This document shows positions 1 through 5,841 of a stretch of 6,129 nt of DNA, one piece after another; the stretch's first letter is position 1; every line of letters begins with the position of its first letter. The stretch spans positions 1 through 6,129 of the forward strand of contig JACRBO010000015.1 in the NCBI GenBank assembly GCA_016219235.1, in the 5' to 3' direction. The DNA is from Chloroflexota bacterium (GTDB taxonomy: Bacteria > Chloroflexota > Anaerolineae > Fen-1058). Under the pieces are notes generated by a model, which saw nothing but the letters and a program-made list of their open reading frames with translations, was not told where the DNA came from and did not search any database. The position numbers and the translations under genes are program-made.

Positions 1-2
1 AT

Positions 3-841
<839 letters not shown>

Positions 842-845
<4 letters not shown>

Positions 846-1360
846 TCATCCGCGTCCTGACCGAGGCTGATGCTATCGCCTTTCGCGACATTCGTCTGCG
901 GGCATTGCAGGAAGAGCCGACGGCGTTCACCAGCTCGCCCGAAGAGTTCAGCCATCAAACGCTGGACAAGATCGCCGCGCGGTTCCGCAGTGATCCTGCC
1001 GAAAGTTTTATGCTGGGCGCGTTTCAAGACCGTGGGCTGGTGGGGCTGGTCGGTTTCTATCGCGAAACGGCCCTGAAGCAGCGGCACAAGGGCAGCATCA
1101 TCAGCCTGTACGTTGCGCCGGAAGCGCGCGGGCAAGGTTTAGGGCGTGCCCTGATGCACGATGCGATTCGCCGCGTGCGTAACATCGCTGGTGTGGAGAA
1201 TTTGCTGCTGGGCGTCATGGTCACGCAGACCGCGGCGCGGAAATTGTACGAATCACTGGGCTTTGTGGTGTACGGGCGCGAAGCCCGCGCCCTGTGCGTC
1301 GAAGGGCAGTACTACGACGAAGAATTTATGGCTTTGGACTTACGGGAGGATCGACCATGA
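842..1360 (+). CDS. GNAT-family N-acetyltransferase
   Basis: This 172-residue protein is a predicted acetyl-CoA-dependent N-acetyltransferase whose substrate cannot be told from sequence. It starts with a conserved-type beta strand (IIRVLTEADAIAFRDIRLRAL, residues 2-22). Motif A, which binds the acetyl-CoA pyrophosphate, is clear at about 89-105: LYVAPEARGQGLGRALM, with R96-x-x-G99-x-G101. Motif B follows as AARKLYESLGFVVYGRE (131-147). Length is normal for a single GNAT domain. The ATG lies in the ATGA shared with the cysS stop, with no strong Shine-Dalgarno sequence, so translation is probably coupled to cysS. Its own stop overlaps the next small ORF in the same way. A RimI-like protein acetylase or a small-molecule acetylase are both possible. 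Confidence 0.92.
1344..1350 (+). promoter_or_regulatory. Shine-Dalgarno for the 30-codon ORF
   Basis: GGGAGGA lies inside the end of the GNAT gene, six bases before the ATG at 1357. It is a much better ribosome site than the one before the GNAT gene, and it is the main evidence that the small downstream ORF is translated. Confidence 0.6.
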
Positions 1361-1449
1361 ACGTGTTTGTTATCGCGGGTGCATTGTTTCTCATCGGCAC
1401 GGTGGCGGTGTATACGTGGTTGACGCGGCGCGAAGCCCCTAAGGCGTAA
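1357..1449 (+). CDS. Small single-helix membrane protein, 30 aa
   Basis: The protein is MNVFVIAGALFLIGTVAVYT followed by WLTRREAPKA. Residues 3 to about 22 form one hydrophobic helix, and a short basic tail (RR, K) suggests the C-terminus faces the cytoplasm. It begins at the ATGA shared with the GNAT stop, has a good Shine-Dalgarno GGGAGGA six bases upstream, and ends with TAA. Its last 11 bases overlap the 3' end of the opposing lipoprotein gene. I recognise no family. The RBS, the overlap repeating the cysS-GNAT junction and the membrane-helix composition support it as real, but an ORF this short can be chance. Confidence 0.5.
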   Translation: MNVFVIAGALFLIGTVAVYTWLTRREAPKA

Positions 1450-2242
1450 TCAACTGCGGCCGTCCCGCCGAATCATACTCATACACATAGGTGCGGCCTT
1501 CGATCAAGTTACCGGCTTGATCGAAGGCGTATTTGCTGCCTGAGCCGGTGAATTGGCTGTTCGCCAACGCGAGCGCCACTCCGCCCCGCTCGATCTTCTC
1601 CGCCCGTTGAACCGCATCGAAAACCAGAAACATCACGTCATACGTTTGCAGCGCGATCGGCCCGGCGCGTGTCCCATCGATGGGGATGGCATTGTACTGA
1701 GCCACAAAATCCGCCGTTGATGGCAATGAGTTTGGATCAGGCACGTTGCTCACAAACGTGAGTCGATCATCGGGCCAATTCCGCGCCACACTGCGTCCAA
1801 ACCGGAACTCATTCAACCCGAACGGACACACGCCCACCGGCCACGTGCTTTGGAATGCCATCAACGGCAGTCCAGCGGCGCAATAGTCACTTAACACCGC
1901 ATCGGTGGTCATAGGCCGATAATGTCCAATCACCACCACGACCTGCGGATCGATGATCAACTGTCGGGCCGCTGTGAGCGCGCGATCATCTTCACCCCGA
2001 TCATCCAGCGCCACCAACTCGATGCGATAGCCGTTCACGCCGCCCCGCGCATTGATCTCGCGAATCGCCAGCCGTGCCGCGTAGATCGCCTCATAGCCGA
2101 TGACGCGATAACGCCCCTCGAATGGCGCGACGAGACCGATCTTGATCACGGGTTGGGTTGAAGCGCACGCCGATAAAACGAATGAGAGACAGAGAGATAG
2201 AGCGACAAAGAGAGACAGAGTGACTCGTGGCCTTCTCTCCAT
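1439..2242 (-). CDS. LIV-type (Peripla_BP_6) substrate-binding lipoprotein, apparently lacking one lobe
   Basis: This is a predicted extracytoplasmic solute-binding lipoprotein of the branched-chain amino acid (LivJ) type. I chose the ATG at 2242 (267 aa) because it gives a clean lipoprotein signal: MERRPRV, a hydrophobic stretch, and lipobox L23-S-A-C26. A GTG at 2269 overlapping the mltG stop (TAGTG) would add nine charged residues and is an alternative. KIGLVAPFEGRYRVIGYEAI, INARGGVNGYRIELVALDD and the VVVVIGHYRPMTTDAVLSDY stretch match the first part of lobe 1 in LivJ-like proteins. After about residue 152 the protein jumps to LTFVSNVPDPNSLPSTADFV and TYDVMFLVFDAV, which match the second part of lobe 1, and then to the usual C-terminal strand. 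Roughly 100-130 residues expected in between, corresponding to lobe 2, are absent, with no frame break. No permease or ATPase genes are adjacent. The frame ends in TAG. It lies 26 bases after mltG, so co-transcription is likely. Confidence 0.85.
   Translation of the reverse strand: MERRPRVTLSLFVALSLCLSFVLSACASTQPVIKIGLVAPFEGRYRVIGYEAIYAARLAIREINARGGVNGYRIELVALDDRGEDDRALTAARQLIIDPQVVVVIGHYRPMTTDAVLSDYCAAGLPLMAFQSTWPVGVCPFGLNEFRFGRSVARNWPDDRLTFVSNVPDPNSLPSTADFVAQYNAIPIDGTRAGPIALQTYDVMFLVFDAVQRAEKIERGGVALALANSQFTGSGSKYAFDQAGNLIEGRTYVYEYDSAGRPQLITP
1496..1528. repeat. Perfect 13-bp inverted repeat within the lipoprotein 3' end
   Basis: Arms GCCTTCGATCAAG (1496-1508) and CTTGATCGAAGGC (1516-1528) pair perfectly around a 7-base loop. 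It lies within the coding sequence for FDQAGNLIEG, and 47 bases beyond the stop of the convergent plus-strand operon. There is no T-run on either side, so it is not a standard intrinsic terminator. It may still act as a pause or bidirectional end signal between the converging operons. Confidence 0.75.
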
Positions 2243-2267
2243 CTCTCTTTCTCTCCGCCTCTCATTC
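2180..2267. repeat. Imperfect 23-base inverted repeat flanking the lipoprotein start
   Basis: Arms 2180-2202 and 2245-2267 match at 20 of 23 positions as reverse complements, with a 42-base spacer. Both arms end in GAATGAGAG on their purine strand, and the rest is GA-rich and of low complexity. In the minus-strand transcript the purine arm includes the ribosome-binding region of the lipoprotein gene, and the pyrimidine arm encodes its signal-peptide core. The ATG at 2242 sits in the loop just beside the stem. Confidence 0.65.
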
Positions 2268-2268
2268 A

Positions 2269-3408
2269 CTACCGGCATTCGTTGGCGATTTGCTCGTCCA
2301 GCGTCCGGGCAAACATGTGCGTGCCATCCTGCGAGCACGAGGCGCGGAAATAGTAGAAGTCGTGCTTCTCAGGATTGATGGCGGCCTTGATCGACGCCAA
2401 CGCGGGGTTGTCGATCGGGCCGGGAGTCAGGCCGGGATTGCGATACAGGTTATACGGCGAATCCACGCCCTGATAATCGTCTTGCGTGATCTGCGGCCAC
2501 CACGTATTCGGATCGCGCGTGTTGCCCAATGCATATTGCACTGTGGGATCGGCATCCAGCGCCATGCCATCGGTCAGGCGATTGAAGTACACGCCCGCGA
2601 TGGTGGGCCGCTCGGCCTCGACGGCGGCTTCACGCTCGACGATGGACGCCAGCCGGATCGCGTCGAACAGCGTGCGGCCTTGCGATTGCAAATCGGCGCG
2701 CATCTGCACCGTCACCTGCTTCTCGAAGTTGCGCAGCGCCGTGGCGATGATCTCGCGCGCGGTCACTTTGTCTTTGGCAATGCCATAGGTATCGGGGAAG
2801 ACGTAGCCTTCCAGCGACGCGCCCGCCGGCAGATCATTCAAGAACGAGAACTGCGCTTTCCATTGATTGGCGTTTTGCAGCAACACCAGAAACTCCGTGG
2901 CGCTGATGGGTACCTGCGCGGCCAGACTGTCGGCCAGTTCCTCGATGCGACGCGCCTGCGGAATGCGCACTTGCACTTCCGCAATGCGGCCTTCTTGCAG
3001 CGCCTGCGCCAACTGCTGCACGTTCATAGCCTGCGTCAGGGTAAAATCGCCGGCTTCGATGCCCGCATCCAGGCCGTTGTATTGCAGATACCGCTTGAAC
3101 AGATCGGGGTCTTTGATCAGGCCCATCGATTGCAGGCGATTGGCGATGGCGGTCAGACTCTCACCCGATTCGATCTTGAAATCGATCGGGGTGGTATCAC
3201 TCCCGCTGGCCGATGTTAAGTCGCTCGCCCGGAAATTCAGGTAGATCGACAGCACCAACTCTTGCAGGTCTTTAGGCGCGGCCAGTTGAATGCCGCCGCC
3301 GAGGTTGCCGCCGCGGCCCATCGTCAGCGTGACCACGGTCGCCATTGCCCCGCAGACCAAAGCAATGGTAATGAGGAAAACAATCAGGCGTTTCGTTTTT
3401 CGTTTCAT
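2269..3408 (-). CDS. mltG: Endolytic murein transglycosylase MltG (YceG-like)
   Basis: MltG is an inner-membrane lytic transglycosylase that cleaves nascent glycan strands and is proposed to terminate peptidoglycan chain growth. I start at the ATG at 3408 (379 aa) because MKRKTKRLIVFLI gives a basic head followed directly by a membrane helix (residues about 7-30). A TTG ten codons upstream is possible but starts inside the direct repeats. A LysM-like segment, DFKIESGESLTAIANRLQSM, begins near residue 76. The catalytic domain includes LEGYVFPDTYGI, then LASIVEREAAVEAERPTIAG with the predicted catalytic glutamate at 258 (E218 in E. coli). It continues with FNRL, DADPTVQYALG, SPYNLYRNPGLTPGPIDNPA and YYFRA near the end, all family hallmarks. 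Length is normal. No clear Shine-Dalgarno precedes the ATG. The frame ends TAG immediately followed by an in-frame TGA. Confidence 0.96.
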   Translation of the reverse strand: MKRKTKRLIVFLITIALVCGAMATVVTLTMGRGGNLGGGIQLAAPKDLQELVLSIYLNFRASDLTSASGSDTTPIDFKIESGESLTAIANRLQSMGLIKDPDLFKRYLQYNGLDAGIEAGDFTLTQAMNVQQLAQALQEGRIAEVQVRIPQARRIEELADSLAAQVPISATEFLVLLQNANQWKAQFSFLNDLPAGASLEGYVFPDTYGIAKDKVTAREIIATALRNFEKQVTVQMRADLQSQGRTLFDAIRLASIVEREAAVEAERPTIAGVYFNRLTDGMALDADPTVQYALGNTRDPNTWWPQITQDDYQGVDSPYNLYRNPGLTPGPIDNPALASIKAAINPEKHDFYYFRASCSQDGTHMFARTLDEQIANECR

Positions 3409-3430
3409 AGGTAAGCAGGCAAGGAAACCA

Positions 3431-3478
3431 GTAGACAAGTAGGAAAGTAGACAAGTAAATAAGTAGACAAGTAGGCAA
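3431..3478. repeat. Three tandem 16-bp direct repeats upstream of mltG
   Basis: Units at 3431-3446, 3447-3462 and 3463-3478 each begin with the invariant 11-mer GTAGACAAGTA and differ only in the last five bases (GGAAA, AATAA, GGCAA). The array fills most of the 83-base gap between the ruvX stop and the mltG ATG. It therefore lies in the transcribed leader of mltG, starting 22 bases before the ATG. An array of identical cores could be a protein-binding site or a slippage-prone repeat. Confidence 0.85.
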
Positions 3479-3491
3479 GTTCAGACTTTGG

Positions 3492-3968
3492 TCATTTGTC
3501 ACACTTGCCCTGGTAGGCAGTGCCAGGGTTTGTCATTTTTAATTGGTCATTGTTCATTGCTAATTGTTCATTGAGATAGTCTTGCAGGATGATGGCCGCC
3601 GCCGCCGAATCGATTTCGCCTTTGTCACGGACTTTGCGCGATGAGGCGGCCAGGCGTTCCTGGGCGTCTACCGATGAAAAGCGCTCGTCCCAAAACTCGA
3701 TCGGTAGTTGCAGCGCGGCGTGCAACTCATCGGCATACCGGCGGATGCGGCGAGCCTGAAAGCCCTCTTCGTTGCGCAGCGTCTTCGGCAGTCCAGCGAT
3801 GATGCGGTCGATGTGTTGTTCAGCACAGATCGCGCCCAGGCGCGCGAAGTCCTCTTTTTTCGAGGCGCGCTTGACGGTCAGCAGCGGCCGCGCCAGCGTT
3901 TTGGTTTCATCGCTGAGCGCCACGCCGATGCGTTTCTCGCCGATGTCCAATCCCAACCATCTGCTCAT
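3492..3968 (-). CDS. ruvX: RuvX/YqgF-family Holliday-junction-resolvase-like nuclease with repeat-derived C-terminal tail
   Basis: The protein has an RNase H-like fold and belongs to the YqgF/RuvX family, linked to pre-16S rRNA 5'-end processing and Holliday-junction cleavage. All signature blocks are present: WLGLDIGEKRIGVALSD with D8, AGLPKTLRNEEGFQARRIR (58-76), WDERFSS with E95 (93-99), and KGEIDSAAAAIILQDYL with D120 (116-132). D8, E95 and D120 form the expected acidic active site. Family members usually end soon after the DSAAAAIILQDYL helix. Here residues from about 132 to 158 are an added tail, and most of it is encoded by a heptanucleotide repeat array and a short palindrome. The ATG at 3968 has no strong Shine-Dalgarno. 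It overlaps (ATGA) the stop of a short open frame read from upstream. mltG follows after 83 bases. Confidence 0.95.
   Translation of the reverse strand: MSRWLGLDIGEKRIGVALSDETKTLARPLLTVKRASKKEDFARLGAICAEQHIDRIIAGLPKTLRNEEGFQARRIRRYADELHAALQLPIEFWDERFSSVDAQERLAASSRKVRDKGEIDSAAAAIILQDYLNEQLAMNNDQLKMTNPGTAYQGKCDK
3508..3528. repeat. Short palindrome at the ruvX 3' end
   Basis: CCCTGG (3508-3513) pairs with CCAGGG (3523-3528), and two more pairs (one T-G, one A-T) close a 5-base loop. It lies inside the C-terminal extension of ruvX, beside the heptad array. There is no U-tract on the transcribed (minus) strand, so I do not call it a terminator. Confidence 0.5.
3528..3576. repeat. Heptanucleotide tandem array (STRR-like), seven units
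   Basis: Read on the plus strand in steps of seven from 3528, the units are GTTTGTC, ATTTTTA, ATTGGTC, ATTGTTC, ATTGCTA, ATTGTTC and ATTGAGA. Two further related heptads, TTTGGTC and ATTTGTC, lie at 3487-3500 across the ruvX stop. The pattern resembles the short tandemly repeated repetitive sequences described from cyanobacterial genomes. It is AT-rich against a GC-rich background and encodes the end of RuvX (residues about 132-147). Confidence 0.8.
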
Positions 3969-4020
3969 ATCGTTTGAGTGTCCACCGAAATTCCGGCCCG
4001 TCGCAGCGCCTGTTGCGCGA

Positions 4021-4171
4021 GAGATTCCTCAGTCGCGGAAAAGAACGCTCCTGCTCAGAAACTCACGTGCTCACAGCGCCGTCCCCGGCGCGGATCGCCG
4101 CCGGGGACGGCGGCTGGAGCATTTCTGCGGTCACGCACCACGCGGCGCCTGGTGGCGGTCTCGGAATGACA
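4021..4171. repeat. REP/MITE-like intergenic element with central palindrome
   Basis: The element runs from GAGATTCCTC (4021-4030) to CGGAATGACA (4162-4171). From memory, these two boxes normally sit close together in a common dispersed bacterial repeat; here about 130 bases separate them. The interior holds a perfect 14-bp inverted repeat at 4077-4112. No convincing coding sequence crosses it, and no transposase is present. It fills most of the gap between the baseplate-J-type gene tail (ending 4178) and ruvX (starting 3968). Assignment as a mobile or dispersed element is inference, because other copies are not visible in this window. Confidence 0.5.
4077..4112. repeat. Perfect 14-bp inverted repeat
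   Basis: Arms CGCCGTCCCCGGCG (4077-4090) and CGCCGGGGACGGCG (4099-4112) flank the 8-base loop CGGATCGC. The hairpin would be very stable in RNA from either strand. Without a following T-run it is not a standard intrinsic terminator, but it could pause transcription or protect a 3' end between the upstream gene and ruvX. Confidence 0.85.
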
Positions 4172-4177
4172 CGGCGA

Positions 4178-4348
4178 TCAGCCGGCCGGATTCACATCAG
4201 TCTGGATACGGATGCTCAACCACGGCAGCCACGGGAACCAATCGGGCGTTACCGTGATCACCGGATCAGATTTCAGCGGCAGCGCTTGCTTCAGCAGATC
4301 GGTCGCTTCGGCAATGGACTTGCCCGTGATGCGGCGCGTGGCGCGACT
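4178..4348 (-). pseudogene. In-frame C-terminal remainder of the baseplate-J-type gene, after an amber codon
   Basis: Beyond the TAG at 4349-4351 the same reading frame stays open for 56 codons and then stops at TGA 4178-4180. The translation includes SRATRRITGKSIAEATDLLK, then a QALPLKSDPVITVTP stretch and WFPWLPWLSIRIQ. This looks like real protein: a GKS-x-x-EA-x-x-LL-x-x-LPL-x-SDP helix-and-turn, then an aromatic-proline end. I recall this kind of ending from intact homologues in Chloroflexi but cannot verify it here. There is no frameshift and no good internal start, so this is the lost or read-through C-terminus of the upstream gene rather than a separate gene. A single-base sequencing error is the main alternative. 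Confidence 0.7.
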
Positions 4349-5722
4349 CTATACCAGATCGGCCGCCGCATAGCCCACGCCCTGCATCGCGAATTGAAAC
4401 AAGGTGTCGGAACCTTCGACCGGCGCTGCTCCACCACGCTGAAAACTCAGTCCTTCGGGAATCAGTTGATAGTTCTCCGGCGCTTGGTTCTCCATTGCCG
4501 TGAAGACCAATCGGTTGGCGTCTTCACTGGAGACTTTCACGGCCGTGTATTCGACGCGCATCAACAGCGAGAGTTGATCGGCCTGTTCGGTGATTTCGTG
4601 ATCGAAGGTTTCTTCCAGGATGGTACCGCTTAGCGATTCGGCGATGACGAATTCGCCCGGCCCCAGTTCGGCCTGCAACTGCTGCACAGCAGCCTCGCGC
4701 AATTTGGGCGTGATGGCTTCGCGCGCCGTGTCGCGATCTTCGGACGCGACCGCGGCCACTTCACGCTCGCCGCCGCCGGTGAGCGGTTCGGGATTGCTAA
4801 TACGCACGGCCAGCGCGGCCACGCCTTCGACTTCGTTGATGAAGTTGGCGGGCACATTGCCCGACGCGCCCAATTCCACGGCCTCCACCTTGCCCTGCGC
4901 CTGCGCACCGATGCCGCCCGGCACCTGCACGTCTTCCGTCAAGATGAAGCGCGTGGCCTGGCTGGAGGCGGTCGTGCGCACCGCGGTGCCTTTGCCCACG
5001 GTGAAGGGCGTGTTGAGTTGATTGACGAAGATGACGGTACCGCCGGCGCGTGACTCCGGGACGCCGCGCTTGCCCGTCGTGGGCACCGTAATCAACTGGC
5101 GCACGATCGTGGTGATCTGCGTCGCGGGGACGCGGGCGGTAAACGGATCGATCTCGGTGGCCTCGGGATCGGCGATGATGTTGATCGTCACGATGAGGCG
5201 GGCGGAGCTGGGTACCAGCGTGATTTCGGCCTGGGGAATGATCACCAGCGCCGCGCCTGCCAGCACTGCTAACACGATCAGCACGAGGGCGTATTTGAAG
5301 ATGCGCCACGCGGGATGCCGCCGGCGCGCTTGCGCGTGCACGTCCGATTGATCGCGTTCGACGGCGGCGCGATGCGCCTCGCGCGTTTTGCGCGCGGAGG
5401 GCTGCCACGGCTTCTCTTCTTCGTCGTCTTCGTCGGGCAGTTTGTGCCAGCGGGTTTTGCGCTGGGCCGCCTCAACCGATCGGAACACGGGCAGGCCCGC
5501 TTCGCGCACTGTCGTGCGCACTTCGCCTTCCGGCGAGACGATCGCCACTTCGATGTGCTGCACTTCGGCAAAACGGCGCACGATGTGCACATCGACCGTC
5601 TGGCGCAGCACGGGCGCATCCCAGGGCACGACCAGGATCACGCGCGGACTGTTGGCCGTGGCCAGTCGATCGCGCACGGTGTGAATGTCGTCGTGTTCGT
5701 CCAGTTCGATAATCGCGTCCAT
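4349..5722 (-). CDS. Membrane-anchored baseplate J/gp47-domain protein, ending at a probable premature amber
   Basis: The ATG at 5722 gives 457 residues. I prefer it to a GTG at 5869 because the longer version would run through the predicted promoter and leader hairpin. Residues about 1-90 form a cytoplasmic domain (HDDIHTVRDRLATANSPRVI, VDVHIVRRFAEVQHIEVAIV, REAGLPVFRSVEAA). A very charged linker follows (DEDDEEEK, then many R and H). One membrane helix lies at about 141-163 (YALVLIVLAVLAGAALVIIP). The external part carries the baseplate J-like pattern at about 227-296: AGGTVIFVNQLNTPFTVGKG, later EAVELGASGNVPANFI. In phage this fold builds baseplates. Here, with no tail genes nearby and with a membrane anchor, an envelope role is more likely; the function is unknown. 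The frame stops at TAG but continues in frame for 56 plausible codons, so the full protein would be about 514 aa. It is probably the first gene of the minus operon. Confidence 0.85.
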   Translation of the reverse strand: MDAIIELDEHDDIHTVRDRLATANSPRVILVVPWDAPVLRQTVDVHIVRRFAEVQHIEVAIVSPEGEVRTTVREAGLPVFRSVEAAQRKTRWHKLPDEDDEEEKPWQPSARKTREAHRAAVERDQSDVHAQARRRHPAWRIFKYALVLIVLAVLAGAALVIIPQAEITLVPSSARLIVTINIIADPEATEIDPFTARVPATQITTIVRQLITVPTTGKRGVPESRAGGTVIFVNQLNTPFTVGKGTAVRTTASSQATRFILTEDVQVPGGIGAQAQGKVEAVELGASGNVPANFINEVEGVAALAVRISNPEPLTGGGEREVAAVASEDRDTAREAITPKLREAAVQQLQAELGPGEFVIAESLSGTILEETFDHEITEQADQLSLLMRVEYTAVKVSSEDANRLVFTAMENQAPENYQLIPEGLSFQRGGAAPVEGSDTLFQFAMQGVGYAAADLV

Positions 5723-5741
5723 AGCATCACGATACAGAGTG

Positions 5742-5772
5742 TCGGGGCGACCCGATGGTGCGGTCGCCCCGA
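5742..5772. promoter_or_regulatory. Perfect 11-bp leader hairpin of the minus operon
   Basis: TCGGGGCGACC (5742-5752) and GGTCGCCCCGA (5762-5772) pair perfectly around a 9-base loop. The hairpin lies between the predicted transcription start (about 5780) and the ATG at 5722, so it would form near the 5' end of the minus-strand mRNA. It could stabilise the message, control translation or be a DNA operator. No ligand-binding core is visible that would make it a known riboswitch. Confidence 0.7.
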
Positions 5773-5786
5773 TTGAGAGTGAGGCT

Positions 5787-5814
5787 ATTTTACCAGCAAG
5801 AGGGGAACGTGCAA
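5787..5814 (-). promoter_or_regulatory. Sigma-70-type promoter with extended -10, for the minus operon
   Basis: Read on the minus strand: -35 TTGCAC (5814-5809), a 16-base spacer, and -10 TAAAAT (5792-5787) preceded by TGG, which matches the extended -10 pattern TGn. Predicted start is near 5780, which gives a leader of about 58 bases to the ATG at 5722. Confidence 0.6.
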
Positions 5815-5817
5815 CTA

Positions 5818-5832
5818 CCGGCCCGATGCCGG
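5818..5832. repeat. Small inverted repeat between divergent promoters
   Basis: CCGGC (5818-5822) and GCCGG (5828-5832) flank CCGAT. It sits between the -35 of the leftward promoter and the -10 of the rightward one. It could be an operator, for example for autoregulation by the adjacent antitoxin-like gene. The arms are only 5 bp, so chance is quite possible. Confidence 0.3.
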
Positions 5833-5835
5833 GTG

Positions 5836-5841
5836 TATAAT
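5836..5841 (+). promoter_or_regulatory. -10 box TATAAT for the DUF433 gene
   Basis: A consensus TATAAT lies 39 bases before the ATG at 5881. No good -35 is found at 16-18 bases upstream. The region there overlaps the -35 of the divergent promoter, so the two promoters may interfere or share a regulator. Confidence 0.45.

Noticed and set aside
2269..2338. Upstream extension of the lipoprotein to an ATG at 2338
   Set aside because: It would put 32 residues before the signal peptide and overlap the mltG C-terminus by 70 bases. The lipobox distance fits the start at 2242, or possibly the GTG at 2269.
2227..3219. Long plus-strand open frame of 330 codons opposite mltG
   Set aside because: It is antisense to mltG, whose full set of family motifs is on the minus strand. 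The composition (many R, H, Q, I) is typical of a reverse-strand shadow of GC-rich coding DNA.
3508..3540. Intrinsic terminator: hairpin 3508-3528 followed by a T-run
   Set aside because: The T-run (3536-3540) is on the plus strand, where no gene is transcribed toward it. On the minus strand no U-tract follows the stem.
3431..3576. CRISPR array
   Set aside because: The units are 7 or 16 bases with no unique spacers, and no cas genes are present.
4349..4360. A frameshift at the end of the baseplate-J-type gene
   Set aside because: The tail codons are in the same phase as the main ORF (4349 minus 4178 is divisible by 3), so this is an in-frame stop, not a frameshift.
3974..4633. Plus-strand open frame of 219 codons across the intergenic element and the bpJ 3' end
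   Set aside because: It crosses the palindromic repeat and runs antisense to the bpJ gene and its tail. It shows no recognisable motif.
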